The notes below the pieces were generated by a model that was not told the origin of the DNA, made no database searches, and saw only the letters and a list, made by a program, of their open reading frames with translations. The translations under genes and the position numbers were made by a program. This document shows, piece by piece, positions 1 to 8,489 of a stretch of DNA of 64,000 nt; within the stretch, counting starts at the first letter, position 1; each line of letters begins with the position of its first letter. This DNA comes from Achromobacter xylosoxidans (GTDB taxonomy: Bacteria; Pseudomonadota; Gammaproteobacteria; Burkholderiales; Burkholderiaceae_B). The stretch covers positions 62,001-126,000 of the forward strand of contig NZ_MTLG01000053.1 in NCBI RefSeq assembly GCF_002192695.1. The letters run 5' to 3'.

Positions 1-25
1 TTGTCGTTGAAGGCTCGATTGTAGT

Positions 26-53
26 TTGACATCCGCGGCAATCTCCATAAAAT
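26..53 (+). promoter_or_regulatory. Sigma-70-type promoter for the first operon
   Basis: A perfect -35 hexamer TTGACA at 26-31 is followed, after a 16-nt spacer, by TAAAAT at 48-53. It lies about 85 bp upstream of the Bug-protein start codon. The predicted transcription start near 60 falls inside the palindrome at 55-84, which suggests repression by a bound regulator. Seen in sequence; promoter function is inferred. Confidence 0.6.
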
Positions 54-54
54 G

Positions 55-84
55 CCAATTAGCGAACAATTGTTCGTTAATTGG
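55..84. promoter_or_regulatory. 30-bp near-perfect palindrome, probable operator
   Basis: The arms at 55-69 and 70-84 are complementary at 14 of 15 positions, and the core CGAACAATTGTTCG (63-76) is perfect. It sits immediately downstream of the -10 box at 48-53, so a bound dimeric repressor would cover the transcription start. No regulator gene is visible inside the window; it may lie to the left. The regulator family cannot be told from the site alone. Confidence 0.6.
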
Positions 85-137
85 ATGGGTCGGCCAGGGC
101 ACCCGCCCGGTACGTCCCGCAACAACGGAGACATGCC

Positions 138-1118
138 ATGTGCAGGAGACTATTGCGCGCCTTGGGCGCATGCGCCCTGGCGGCGGGGGTGGCGGCCAGT
201 TCCGCCGCCAGCGCGGCCGAGGCCTACCCCAGCAAACCCATCCGCTTCGTGGTGCCCGCCGCGGCCGGCGGACCCACTGAAATCGTCACCCGGCTGCTGG
301 CCGAACGCATGACGCAGAGCATGGGCGTGTCGGTCATCGTCGAGGCCAAGCCCGGGGCGGGCGGCAATATCGGCGCGGACGCCGTGGCCAAGGCGGCCCC
401 CGACGGCTACACCATCCTGATGGGCACGATAGGCACCAACGCCATCAACCAGACGCTGTACAAGTCCATGCCGTTCCAGCCCTTGAAGGACTTCACGGCG
501 GTGACGCAGGTGGTGTCGTATCCGCTGGTGGTGGTGGTCAACCCCAAGCTGCCGATCCACTCGGTGGCGGACCTGATTGCCTATGCCAAGGCTAATCCGG
601 GCAAGCTCAACCGCGCCTCGGGCGGCAGCGGCACTTCCATGCACATGTCCGGCGAGCTCTTCAACGAAATGGCCGGCGTGCAGATGCAGCACATCCCCTA
701 CAAGGGCAGCCTGCCCGCGCTGACGGATGTGATCGGCGGACAGGCCGACCTGGCCTTCGACAGCCTGGTCATCGCCCAGCCCCTGATCAAGGCCGGCAAG
801 CTGCGCGCCATCGCCGTGACCGGGCCTGAGCGTTCCCCCGCCGCGCCCGACATTCCCACCGTGGCCGAAACCCTGCCGGGCTATGCCATGACGTCCTGGA
901 TCGGCGTGTTCGCGCCCGCCGGCACGCCGCGTCCCATCGTCGAACGCCTGCAGCAGGAAATCGCCCGGGCGCTGGCCGATCCCCGCGTGCGCGAGCAATT
1001 GGTGTCGCAGGCCGCCGATCCGGTGGCCAGCAAGCCCGACGACTTTGCCCGCTTCACCGCCGACGAAACCGAGAAGTGGGCGCCCGTCGTCAAGGCTTCC
1101 GGCGCCTCGGTTTCCTGA
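138..1118 (+). CDS. Bug/TctC-family periplasmic solute-binding protein
   Basis: Periplasmic binding protein of the Bug (TctC) family, about 326 aa, which captures small carboxylates or related solutes. The start at 138 has a GGAG Shine-Dalgarno at 127-130 and opens a signal peptide (MCRRLLRALGACALAAG) ending near the ASAA/EAYPSKPI junction; an in-frame start at 81 would put extra residues before it. Family hallmarks are the YPSKPIRFVVP N-terminus of the mature protein, the PGAGGNIGAD loop and the HIPYKGS segment. It leads an operon with an M24 hydrolase, a dioxygenase and an alpha/beta hydrolase, so its ligand is probably their substrate. Like most Bug proteins it has no TctA/TctB membrane partners beside it. 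Ligand unknown. Confidence 0.9.
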   Translation: MCRRLLRALGACALAAGVAASSAASAAEAYPSKPIRFVVPAAAGGPTEIVTRLLAERMTQSMGVSVIVEAKPGAGGNIGADAVAKAAPDGYTILMGTIGTNAINQTLYKSMPFQPLKDFTAVTQVVSYPLVVVVNPKLPIHSVADLIAYAKANPGKLNRASGGSGTSMHMSGELFNEMAGVQMQHIPYKGSLPALTDVIGGQADLAFDSLVIAQPLIKAGKLRAIAVTGPERSPAAPDIPTVAETLPGYAMTSWIGVFAPAGTPRPIVERLQQEIARALADPRVREQLVSQAADPVASKPDDFARFTADETEKWAPVVKASGASVS

Positions 1119-1139
1119 ATCCCCAAAAAGGAGAGACAC

Positions 1140-2288
1140 ATGCAGTCCATCGATTTTCAGGCCCGCCGCAAGCGCGTCGCCCAGCACGCGCGCGAACTCG
1201 GCTTTGACGCCTACCTGGGCACCCGCCAGGGCGCGCTGCATTACCTGAGCGGCGCCTTCATGCCGTGGCGCGGCGCCGTGCTGGTCACGGCGGACGGGCA
1301 TTGCGAATTCATCTACTGGGCCATGGACGCTTCCCGGGTGCGGGCGGAAGGCCATGAAATGGAGATGTACGAATTCGAGTTTTCGGACTTTCCGCAACTG
1401 ATACGCCAGCGCCTGGAGCATCACGGGCTGACGCGGGGCAAGGTCGCGCTGGACCTGTCGCATCCGGGGGCCGCGCAGGTGGCGCCGGGCATGCTGACCG
1501 CAGCGGAATACTTCGACCTGACCAGCCACCTGCCGGACATCCGTTTCGCCAATGGCGTGGACGTGATCGACGACGTCATGCTGATCAAGGATGCGGCCGA
1601 GATCGAGCGCCTGCGCCATGCGGCGGAAGTCTCGGACTACGGCTTCGAGCAGGGCATGAACGCGGTGCGGGCGGGCGCGACCGAGAACGAGATCGCCGGC
1701 GAAATCGAGCGCGCGATCCGGCAGCGCGGCAGCACCTGGTCCTGGGCCGTGACGGGCGGCACCGAGGTCGGCGCGGGCGAGCGCACGGGATTCCTGCGCG
1801 GCGTCACCCAGCAGGCGACGGATCGCGCGATCCGCCAAAACGAATTCGTGATCCTGGACCTGCACCCCTTGCTGGATCTCTACATGGCGGACACCGCCTT
1901 GCCGGTGTTCCTGGGCAAACCGGACGCCGCGCAGAGCAAGCTGATCGACTGCTGGGAAGAGACCGTGCAGACCATGCTCGCATCCCTGACGCCCGGCCGG
2001 CCGATAGCGGAGTGCGCCAGCCGCGGCATTGCCGTGTTCGAAAAGCACGGTCTGAGCGAGTTCGGCCTGCCGTTGTTCGGCCACGGCCTGGGCACCTGCG
2101 CGCGCACCCGGCCCTTCATCAACCTGCGCAGCCGCGACGTGGTGACGCCCGGCATGGTGGTGGCCTTGGGCACGCACTTGTACCGCCCGGGCGTGGGCGG
2201 CATGCGGCTGGAGTATCCGGTGCTGATCGGAGAGCACGGCGCCGAGCCGCTGGTGCGCACCGAGGCCCGCGTGCACCGTCTTCCCTGA
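1140..2288 (+). CDS. M24-family (creatinase/aminopeptidase P fold) hydrolase
   Basis: A 382-aa protein with a creatinase N-terminal domain and a C-terminal pita-bread catalytic domain, preceded by a strong AAGGAGAG Shine-Dalgarno. Of the five metal ligands of M24 metallopeptidases, the two Asp (in ILDLHPLLD and MADT), the His (GHGLG) and the last Glu (GGMRLEY) are recognisable. The segment that is normally IEPG reads ALGTH here, so one Glu ligand is missing, and the usual HExP after the His is RTRP. Some M24 members are not peptidases, for example creatinase, ectoine hydrolase and the DMSP lyase DddP. A non-peptidase C-N hydrolase acting on the operon's imported solute is therefore plausible, but the substrate is not known. 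Confidence 0.85.
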   Translation: MQSIDFQARRKRVAQHARELGFDAYLGTRQGALHYLSGAFMPWRGAVLVTADGHCEFIYWAMDASRVRAEGHEMEMYEFEFSDFPQLIRQRLEHHGLTRGKVALDLSHPGAAQVAPGMLTAAEYFDLTSHLPDIRFANGVDVIDDVMLIKDAAEIERLRHAAEVSDYGFEQGMNAVRAGATENEIAGEIERAIRQRGSTWSWAVTGGTEVGAGERTGFLRGVTQQATDRAIRQNEFVILDLHPLLDLYMADTALPVFLGKPDAAQSKLIDCWEETVQTMLASLTPGRPIAECASRGIAVFEKHGLSEFGLPLFGHGLGTCARTRPFINLRSRDVVTPGMVVALGTHLYRPGVGGMRLEYPVLIGEHGAEPLVRTEARVHRLP

Positions 2289-2305
2289 ACCTCTGCTGGA
2301 GCCTG

Positions 2306-3151
2306 ATGATGAAAGCGATACCCCTGAGCCCGCTGATCGGCGCGGCCGTGCATGGCGTGGTTCTGGAAACCCTGGACGACGCCGCCTTCGCGGACGTGAA
2401 TGCGCTGTTCCTGCGCCACCAACTGCTGGTCTTCAAGAACCAGCGCCTCTCGCCCGAGGGCCAACTGCGCTTCAGCCGCCGCCTGGGCGAGCTGGATATC
2501 CACGTGCTGGCCCAGTACAACCATCCCGAGTATCCCGAGATATTCGTGCTGTCCAACGAGGTCAAGAACGGCGTGCCGGCGGGCATTGCCGACGGCGGTT
2601 CGTACTGGCATTCGGATTTTGCCTTCCGTGAATGTCCGGCCAAGGCCACCATCCTGAATGCGCAGCTGATTCCGCCGGAAGGCGGCAACACCTTGTTCAT
2701 CAACATGTACCAGGCCTACGAGGAACTGGAGGGCGCGGTCCAATCCCAGTTGGCCGGCCTGCGGGCGGTGCACCGCTACCGGCGCAAGAACACCAGGGCC
2801 GACGAGGGCACCCAGGTGCAGATGGATGCCAGCCAGCTGGCCGGCACGCCTGACGTGGAACACCCCATCGTGCGCACCCATCCCGAGACGGGCCGCAAGG
2901 CGCTGTACGTGCATCCCGGCATGACGGCCGAGGTGTCCGGCTGGGGCGAGGCGGACAGCCAGGAGTTGCTGGAGCGCCTGTTTACGCATTGCACGCAGGA
3001 GCAGTACCAGTACGCGCTGCAATGGGAGCCGGGCGACGTGGTCATGTGGGACAACCGCTGCGTGATGCACAAGGCCACCACCCGCGAACTGCCGGCCAGC
3101 ATGCGGCGCACGATCTATCGCACCACGGTCATGGGCGAGCGCCCGGTCTAG
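2306..3151 (+). CDS. TauD/TfdA-family Fe(II)/2-oxoglutarate dioxygenase
   Basis: An approximately 281-aa non-haem iron dioxygenase that couples 2-oxoglutarate decarboxylation to substrate hydroxylation. The facial triad is visible as HSD in YWHSDFAF and a distal His in NRCVMHKATTR; the 2-oxoglutarate-binding Arg is probably in RRTIYRTTV. It has two adjacent ATGs (2306 and 2309), about 7-10 nt after a weak CTGGAG. It starts 17 bp after the M24 gene and ends 9 bp before the next. Family members attack taurine, 2,4-D, alkyl sulfates and quaternary amines; nothing here fixes the substrate. Confidence 0.88.
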   Translation: MMKAIPLSPLIGAAVHGVVLETLDDAAFADVNALFLRHQLLVFKNQRLSPEGQLRFSRRLGELDIHVLAQYNHPEYPEIFVLSNEVKNGVPAGIADGGSYWHSDFAFRECPAKATILNAQLIPPEGGNTLFINMYQAYEELEGAVQSQLAGLRAVHRYRRKNTRADEGTQVQMDASQLAGTPDVEHPIVRTHPETGRKALYVHPGMTAEVSGWGEADSQELLERLFTHCTQEQYQYALQWEPGDVVMWDNRCVMHKATTRELPASMRRTIYRTTVMGERPV

Positions 3152-3160
3152 GAGTCGCCG

Positions 3161-4150
3161 ATGGCCGCCCATCCGCCCACGGAGCTCGCCTGCGGCGTGA
3201 CGCAGCTGGCATCCTTGCCGCTGGACGGCGGCGGCGCGCTGGCGCCGGCCCGGCTCGCCTGGGCCCGCCATGGCCCGCCGCCGCATCGCGCGCGCGCCGT
3301 GGTGTTGCTGCTGCACGGCATATCCGGCAGCCACCAGGCCTTGCAGCCGGACGAGGGGGAAGTCCATCTCGACGCCGGCTGGGCCAGTCCGTGGCTGGGA
3401 CCGGGGGCGGCGCTGGACACGCGCGATACCTGCGTGCTGGCGCCCAACGCGCTGGGTTCCTGCTTCGGCAGCAGCGCGCCGGCCGGGGCCGCGGCCAGCG
3501 CGTTTCCCGACTTTTCGATCGCCGATGGCGTGCGCCTGCAGGGGGAATGGCTGCGCGGGATAGGGGTCGAGCGTCTGGATGCGGTGGTGGGCTATTCCTA
3601 TGGCGGCTACCAGGCCTTCCAGTGGGCGGCGGCCGCGCCCTTGCCCGTCGGGCGGGTGGTGGCGCTGGCCTCGGCGCCGCGCGGCGGCGGCAGCATGGCG
3701 GATGCGCAGCGCTTGCGCCGGATCGCTGCCGCTCTCGATGCGGGCGATGCGGATGCCTGGAGCGATTGGGTCGAGCTGCGCTGCGCGACCTTGCGCCGCT
3801 ATGGCTATGCTCAATGGCTGGCCGACACCGGCGAATCCGCCGTGGAGCTGCGCTTGAGGACCGAGGCCCAGGCCTGGGCGGCGCGCTTTTCACCATGGTC
3901 CATGGCGGCGCTCAGGACGTCCGCCTGCCGCTACGACGCGCGCGACGCGCTGCTGGAAACCGCCACGCCCGTGCGCTGGCTGCGTTGCGTATCGGACGAG
4001 CTCTTTGCGCCCGACGATCCGGGCGCGGGGGCGCGGATCCCGTACCCCGCCCACGTCGTCCAGACCCGCGTGGCCGGGCGCTACGGCCATCTGTCGCCAT
4101 TGTTGGAAGGCCCGCTCTGGGACGCCCATCTGCGGCAGGCGCTGGCTTAA
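3161..4150 (+). CDS. MetX-like alpha/beta hydrolase (homoserine acyltransferase fold)
   Basis: A 329-aa alpha/beta hydrolase. The nucleophile elbow is GYSYGG, an oxyanion-type VVLLLHGISG segment lies near residue 50, and a late Asp (LFAPDD) and His (GRYGHLSP) complete a plausible triad. The layout, with a long lid between nucleophile and acid, resembles the homoserine O-acetyltransferase/MetX branch. The catabolic operon context argues against methionine synthesis and for an esterase or amidase acting after the dioxygenase. The GGAG at 151-154 of the local 3,000s (3151-3154) serves as Shine-Dalgarno. It is the last gene before a terminator. Confidence 0.75.
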   Translation: MAAHPPTELACGVTQLASLPLDGGGALAPARLAWARHGPPPHRARAVVLLLHGISGSHQALQPDEGEVHLDAGWASPWLGPGAALDTRDTCVLAPNALGSCFGSSAPAGAAASAFPDFSIADGVRLQGEWLRGIGVERLDAVVGYSYGGYQAFQWAAAAPLPVGRVVALASAPRGGGSMADAQRLRRIAAALDAGDADAWSDWVELRCATLRRYGYAQWLADTGESAVELRLRTEAQAWAARFSPWSMAALRTSACRYDARDALLETATPVRWLRCVSDELFAPDDPGAGARIPYPAHVVQTRVAGRYGHLSPLLEGPLWDAHLRQALA

Positions 4151-4186
4151 GGGGGCGCGACCCCGGCGCCGAAAAATCCAGGCGAA

Positions 4187-4214
4187 AAAAATGCCCGCTT
4201 GCGCGGGCATTTTT
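4187..4214. terminator. Bidirectional intrinsic terminator
   Basis: The stem ATGCCCGC (4191-4198) pairs with GCGGGCAT (4203-4210) around a 4-nt loop. It is flanked by an A run on the left and a T run on the right, so it can end the plus-strand operon and the minus-strand parvulin operon that converge here. Confidence 0.85.
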
Positions 4215-4231
4215 CATCTGTGCGGCAAGGT

Positions 4232-5008
4232 TTACTGGATCTTGGCCTTTTCGCGCAGTTCCTTCTGGTAGTCGGCCAGGGTTTGCTGGCGCAGCATTTC
4301 TTCCAGTTGCGGGCGCACCTGGTCGAGCGGCGGGAATTCCACCGGACGGGTGTCGTCGACCATGATGATGTGCCAGCCGAACTGGGTCTGCACCGGCTTG
4401 TCGACTAGTTCGCCCTTCTTCAGCTGCGTCACGGCCTGTGCAAACGGCTGGACGTAGTTGGTCGGGGGAGCCCAACCCAGATCGCCACCCTTTTCGGCGC
4501 TGCCGGGGTCCTTGGAGTTCTTCTTGGCCAGGTCGTTGAACTTGCTCTTGTTGCTCTTGATCTGGGCCAGCAGGTCGTTCGCCGTCTTCTCGTCTTCGAC
4601 GAGGATGTGGCGGACCTTGTATTCCATCTTGCCGGCTTGTTCCTTCTTGATCTTCTCGTACTCGGCCGTGACCTTGGCGTCGGACACCGGGTGCTTGGCC
4701 AGGTAGTCGGCCATCAGGGCGCGGACCAGGATGCCTTGGCGGGCCAGTTCGACTTCGGTCTGGACGTCGGCCTGCTTGGCGATGCCACTGGCTTCGGCGG
4801 CTTGCACGAAGATCTGGCGGTTGATCATTTCCTGCTTGACCTGTTCGCGCAGTTGCGGCGAATCGGTGGCGCCCTGGCTGACCAGCAGCTTGACGAATTG
4901 ATCCAGGCTCTTCTGCGGGATGGCTTTGCCGTTGACGGTAGCCACGTTCTGCGCAAAAGCAGGCACGGCGATGACGCAGGCCGCAGCCAGCATGACGATG
5001 CGTTTCAT
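4232..5008 (-). CDS. Periplasmic parvulin-type peptidyl-prolyl isomerase (Par27-like)
   Basis: A 258-aa secreted PPIase/chaperone. It has a signal peptide ending at AFAQ, an N-terminal SurA-like helical region, and a parvulin domain from about residue 130 (VRHILVEDEKTA, GGDLGWAPP, QTQFGWHIIMVDD). Size and layout match Par27 of Bordetella pertussis, a periplasmic folding factor for outer-membrane proteins; orthology is inferred. It is the last gene of a minus-strand run msrB-yciB-bolA-parvulin, 17 bp after bolA. Confidence 0.9.
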   Translation of the reverse strand: MKRIVMLAAACVIAVPAFAQNVATVNGKAIPQKSLDQFVKLLVSQGATDSPQLREQVKQEMINRQIFVQAAEASGIAKQADVQTEVELARQGILVRALMADYLAKHPVSDAKVTAEYEKIKKEQAGKMEYKVRHILVEDEKTANDLLAQIKSNKSKFNDLAKKNSKDPGSAEKGGDLGWAPPTNYVQPFAQAVTQLKKGELVDKPVQTQFGWHIIMVDDTRPVEFPPLDQVRPQLEEMLRQQTLADYQKELREKAKIQ

Positions 5009-5025
5009 GAATATCCTTTTACTTT

Positions 5026-5295
5026 CTATTTGGGAGCCTGGGCATCTAGCGCAAGCGCATGAATCGGATAAGGGATCAAATCTTGCAAATGATGATACAC
5101 CAGCCTATGCCGCGCAACGGCCGAGAGCCCCGCAAAGCAAGGCGCTACGATGATCACGCGATAGTGGCCGGCGCCGTTTTTACTGCCTTCGTGGCCGGCA
5201 TGCAAATGCGAGTCGTCCAGGATGTCCAGGCTGACGGGCTCCAGGACGGCTAGCCGCTCCCGGATCAGGGAAATGCGGTCGGTGGTGTCTGACAT
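5026..5295 (-). CDS. bolA: BolA-family protein
   Basis: An 89-aa BolA-fold protein that typically pairs with a monothiol glutaredoxin in iron-sulfur cluster handling and stress response. The conserved core is DDSHLHAGHEGS near residue 30 followed by the HYRVIIV strand, and the RHRLVYHHL helix lies near the C-terminus. I chose the ATG giving MSDTTDRI; a GTG 10 codons upstream is also in frame. It sits between yciB and the parvulin gene. Confidence 0.88.
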   Translation of the reverse strand: MSDTTDRISLIRERLAVLEPVSLDILDDSHLHAGHEGSKNGAGHYRVIIVAPCFAGLSAVARHRLVYHHLQDLIPYPIHALALDAQAPK

Positions 5296-5349
5296 TTGGG
5301 TAGGGGTTTGGTTCCGGCGCGGCACGCCGGCCGCGGATTCGGAAAGGGT

Positions 5350-5928
5350 TCAGGGCTGGCGGGGCGGGGTGTCGGAGGAAGGGGCCTGATCCTCCGTCTG
5401 GATGTGCTTGCCCAGCCAGATCGACTGGCCGATCACGAAGACCACCATCAGGCCCATCAGGCCGAAGGCCTTGAAGCTGACCCACTGCGATTCGGTGAAG
5501 TGGCCGGAAAACGCCACGTACAGGTTGAGCGCGCCCGCGATCAGGAAGAAGCCGGCCCAGACCAGGTTCAGCCGTTCCCAGGCGGCGTCGGGCAACTGGA
5601 TCTGCTTTTCCATCAGGCGGCGGATCAGGTTGCGGCCGAAGAACAGGCGCGCAAAGACCAGCGCGCCGCCGAACAGCCAGTACAGCACCGTGGGCTTCCA
5701 CTTGATGAAGACATCGCTGTGCAGCCAGATCGTGGCGCCGCCGAACACCAGGATGACGGTCAGGTTGATCCAGTGCATGGCCTCGGTGGCGCGGCCCGTG
5801 GCCTTCAGCCAGACGATCTGCAGCACGGCCGCCGCCATGGCGACGCCCGTGGCGATGAAAATATCCGTGTACCGATACGCAATGAAGAAAAGGAACAGCG
5901 GAAACAGGTCGAACAGGAACTTCTTCAT
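5350..5928 (-). CDS. yciB: YciB/IspZ inner-membrane septation protein A
   Basis: A 192-aa multi-pass inner-membrane protein of the YciB family, implicated in cell division and envelope integrity. Hydrophobic segments span most of the chain, starting with FLFDLFPLFLFFIAYRYT and ending with a segment around LMGLMVVFVIGQSIWLG. Its start codon directly abuts the msrB stop codon, so the two are probably translationally coupled. Length and order of segments fit the family. Confidence 0.93.
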   Translation of the reverse strand: MKKFLFDLFPLFLFFIAYRYTDIFIATGVAMAAAVLQIVWLKATGRATEAMHWINLTVILVFGGATIWLHSDVFIKWKPTVLYWLFGGALVFARLFFGRNLIRRLMEKQIQLPDAAWERLNLVWAGFFLIAGALNLYVAFSGHFTESQWVSFKAFGLMGLMVVFVIGQSIWLGKHIQTEDQAPSSDTPPRQP

Positions 5929-6327
5929 TCAGTCTTCTATGGGTTCAAACGTCATCGACAGGGAATTGATGCAGTAACGCAGTCCGGTGGGCTCGGGGCC
6001 GTCGGGGAAGACGTGTCCCAGATGCGAGTCGCAGACGTTGCACAGCACTTCGGTGCGGACCATGCCGTGGGTGGTGTCGCGCTCTTCGCGCACCAGTTCG
6101 GGATCCAGCGGCTGGAAGTAGCTGGGCCAGCCGCAGCCGGCGTCGAATTTGGTGTCGGAAGCGAACAGTGCCGTGCCACAGCCCACGCAGCGGTAGATGC
6201 CATGGGTGAACGTATTCCAGTAACGCCCGGTGAACGCGCGTTCGGTACCCTTTTCGCGGGTGACGACGTATTCTTCGGGGGAAAGCTGGGCACGCCATTC
6301 GGCGTCGGATTTTCGTACTTTGTCCAT
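5929..6327 (-). CDS. msrB: Peptide-methionine (R)-S-oxide reductase MsrB
   Basis: A 132-aa MsrB that reduces methionine-R-sulfoxide in proteins. Both zinc-binding CxxC pairs are present (CVGC and CNVC), along with the GCGWPSY signature, and the catalytic Cys is in GLRYCINS near the C-terminus. There is no signal peptide, so it acts in the cytoplasm. It is the first gene of the minus-strand run and is divergent from bioM, 52 bp away. Confidence 0.95.
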   Translation of the reverse strand: MDKVRKSDAEWRAQLSPEEYVVTREKGTERAFTGRYWNTFTHGIYRCVGCGTALFASDTKFDAGCGWPSYFQPLDPELVREERDTTHGMVRTEVLCNVCDSHLGHVFPDGPEPTGLRYCINSLSMTFEPIED

Positions 6328-6379
6328 ATGAGCTCTTGGAGTCCCGATGCCCGAAATGGTTCGGGCATAATCCCGCCCC

Positions 6380-7057
6380 ATGTTAATCGAGTTTGACCAG
6401 GCGGTTGTTTCCACGCCCCAGGCGCAAGTGCTGAATGGGGTGAGCCTGACGCTGGCCGAGCGCCGCATCGGCATCGTCGGCCCCAATGGCGCCGGCAAGA
6501 GCACGCTGGCGCGCCTGGTCAACGGGCTGGTCCTGCCTTCCGCCGGCAGCGTGCGGGTGGGCGGGCTGGATACCCGGCGCGACCTGAAGGCCGTGCGCCG
6601 CCAGGTCGGTTTCGTCTTCCAGAACCCTGAAAACCAGATCGTCTTCCCCATCGTCCGCGAGGACCTGGCGTTCGGCCTGAAGCATCTGGCCCCGGACCGC
6701 CAACAGCGCGAAGCTCGCATCGACGCGCAATTGGGCCGCCTGGGCGTGGGCCACCTGGCGGACCGGACCAGCCACACGCTGTCCGGCGGCGAACGCCAAC
6801 TGGTGGCGCTGGCGGCGGTGCTGGTGATGGAGCCGGCGCTGATCGTGTTCGACGAACCCACCACCCAGCTGGACCTGCGCAACCGCAATCGCGTGCGCGA
6901 CGCCATCGCGGGCCTGCCCCATGACGCCATCGTCGTCAGCCATGACCTGGAGCTACTGGAGGATTTCGACCGGGTGGTGGTGGTGCGCGACGGCAATGTC
7001 GCGGCCGACGACCAGCCGGCCGCCGCGCTGCGCTGGTACCGGGAGCACTGCGCATGA
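6380..7057 (+). CDS. bioM: Biotin importer ECF ATPase BioM
   Basis: A 225-aa ATPase of an energy-coupling-factor importer (CbiO type). It has Walker [10 protein letters not shown] near residue 37, a Q-loop FVFQNPENQ, the signature LSGGERQ and Walker [11 protein letters not shown]. It overlaps bioN by 4 nt (ATGA), and bioY follows 39 bp after bioN, which identifies the operon as bioMNY. A possible -10 element CATAAT lies at 6365-6370. Confidence 0.9.
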   Translation: MLIEFDQAVVSTPQAQVLNGVSLTLAERRIGIVGPNGAGKSTLARLVNGLVLPSAGSVRVGGLDTRRDLKAVRRQVGFVFQNPENQIVFPIVREDLAFGLKHLAPDRQQREARIDAQLGRLGVGHLADRTSHTLSGGERQLVALAAVLVMEPALIVFDEPTTQLDLRNRNRVRDAIAGLPHDAIVVSHDLELLEDFDRVVVVRDGNVAADDQPAAALRWYREHCA

Positions 7058-7650
7058 TGGAGCCACTGTACGTCGCGGGCGACACCTGGCTGCATCGCCT
7101 GCCCGCCTGGCTGAAGCTGCTGGTGCTGATGGCGGCGGGCGCGGGGCTGTTCCTGTTGCACGATCCGCGCTGGCTGGCGCCGGCCTTCCTGGCCGCCGCC
7201 GCCCTGGTCTGGTCCACGGGCGTGGCCGCGGCCACGGTCTGGCGCCAGGTAAAGGGACTGGCCTGGGTGCTGCTGGCCATCGGCTTGTTCACCGCCTGGT
7301 TCCAGGGTGGGATGGAGGCGCTGGCCGTGCTGCTGCGCGTGGGGGCGATGGTGGCGTTGGCCCTGGCCGTGACGCTGGCCACCCGCACGTCCGATCTGAT
7401 CGCCGTCTGCGAAAAGGCGCTGATGCCGCTTGAACGCATGCGGCTGGTGGACGCCGGCAAGGTCGCGCTGGCCTTGGCGCTGACCCTGCGTTTCGTGCCT
7501 GAAATCTGGCGCAACTTCCAGGAAATCCGCGAAGCGCAGGCGGCCCGCGGCCTGGGCGCCAATCCGGTCGCGCTGATCGTGCCCCTGATCGTGTTGACGC
7601 TGAAAAGAGCGCAGGAAGTATCCGAAGCGATAGACGCGCGCAGCCACTGA
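7054..7650 (+). CDS. bioN: Biotin importer ECF transmembrane protein BioN
   Basis: A 198-aa membrane coupling protein (T component, CbiQ family). It has about five hydrophobic segments and, in the C-terminal cytoplasmic helices, the Ala-Arg-Gly type coupling motifs ([11 protein letters not shown] and SEAIDARS) that contact the ATPases. Its ATG overlaps the bioM stop codon. It connects ATP hydrolysis by BioM to the substrate protein BioY. Confidence 0.88.
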   Translation: MMEPLYVAGDTWLHRLPAWLKLLVLMAAGAGLFLLHDPRWLAPAFLAAAALVWSTGVAAATVWRQVKGLAWVLLAIGLFTAWFQGGMEALAVLLRVGAMVALALAVTLATRTSDLIAVCEKALMPLERMRLVDAGKVALALALTLRFVPEIWRNFQEIREAQAARGLGANPVALIVPLIVLTLKRAQEVSEAIDARSH

Positions 7651-7689
7651 GGGCCGCGCGCCCAGTTCCATCTCCCAAAGGGGAAAACC

Positions 7690-8247
7690 GTGAAATCCAG
7701 TAATACCGTTCTGATTGCGCTGTTCGCGGCGCTGATCGTCGTCCTGAGCCTGATCCCGCCGATTCCGCTGCCCGCCATTCCGGTGCCGGTCACGCTGCAG
7801 ACCTTGGGCGCCATGCTGGCGGGCGCGATGCTCGGACCCGTCCGCGGCGCGCTGGCCTGCCTGCTGTACTTGGCGCTGGCCGCGGTCGGGCTGCCCGTGC
7901 TGCCGGGAGGCCGGGGAGGGCTGGGCGCCTTTTTCGGGCCTACCGGCGGCTTTCTCGTCGGCCTGGTGGCGGGCGCCCTCGTGACGGGCTGGCTGGCGCG
8001 CAGCCTTGCCGGCCGTGCAACAGGGGGCTGGGCGAAATTTGCCGGCTATCTGGCGGCATGCGTGGTCGGCGGCATTGCGGTGGTCTACGCCTGCGGCGTG
8101 CCCTGGCTGGCCGCCGTGACGAAAATGGGTTTGGCCAAGGCTGCGATGGCGGTGGCGGTGTTTCTGCCCGGCGACTTGGCCAAGGCCGTGGTTGCCGCCT
8201 GGGTGGCGTCGCGGGTGGAGCGCGTGTGGCCGATGTTGGGGCGTTGA
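7690..8247 (+). CDS. bioY: Biotin-binding membrane protein BioY
   Basis: A 185-aa S component that binds biotin with high affinity. It has the family features [14 protein letters not shown] near the N-terminus, [16 protein letters not shown], and the GPTGGFLVG motif. The start is GTG at 7690 with an AAAGGGGA Shine-Dalgarno. I see no recognisable BirA/BioR operator upstream of the operon. Confidence 0.93.
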   Translation: MKSSNTVLIALFAALIVVLSLIPPIPLPAIPVPVTLQTLGAMLAGAMLGPVRGALACLLYLALAAVGLPVLPGGRGGLGAFFGPTGGFLVGLVAGALVTGWLARSLAGRATGGWAKFAGYLAACVVGGIAVVYACGVPWLAAVTKMGLAKAAMAVAVFLPGDLAKAVVAAWVASRVERVWPMLGR

Positions 8248-8405
8248 GAGGAGCGTTGCCGTCCAAGGGAATCCCCCAACTGACGGCCGCCAAGCTTTTC
8301 TAGTACAAGTTCGCCATTAACGAATGCGTTTGCTGAATTGCGTTTTTCGTAGCACGTCAGGGAATTACCGGAGTTGCGCATCGTCATCTGATACTGTTTT
8401 AACCC

Positions 8406-8411
8406 TATAAT
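8406..8411 (+). promoter_or_regulatory. Probable -10 element upstream of the ABC importer
   Basis: A perfect TATAAT lies in an unusually A/T-rich stretch (about 8395-8435), 79 bp before the binding-protein start. No convincing -35 hexamer sits at 16-18 nt, so an activator may be needed. The rest of the 242-bp gap 8248-8489 shows no gene. Confidence 0.5.
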
Positions 8412-8489
8412 ATTTTTTTCTGTATAACTTTAACTAGGCTCGCCCTGCCTCGTCCGAGGCGCCACAGAGCCACCACAGGAGACAAAAAT

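Noticed and set aside
150-2276. A 708-codon minus-strand frame across the first two genes
   Set aside because: The translation is His/Arg/Ala/Gly-rich with no family features, while the plus strand holds a Bug protein and an M24 hydrolase with clear motifs and ribosome binding sites.
2989-4365. A 458-codon plus-strand frame overlapping the MetX-like gene
   Set aside because: Arg/Gly/Ala-rich shadow in another frame; the 3161-4150 frame has the hydrolase motifs and spacing to its neighbours.
5929-7671. A single long minus-strand gene covering msrB and the region opposite bioM and bioN
   Set aside because: Only the last 132 codons match a family (MsrB). The upstream part is antisense to the biotin importer genes.
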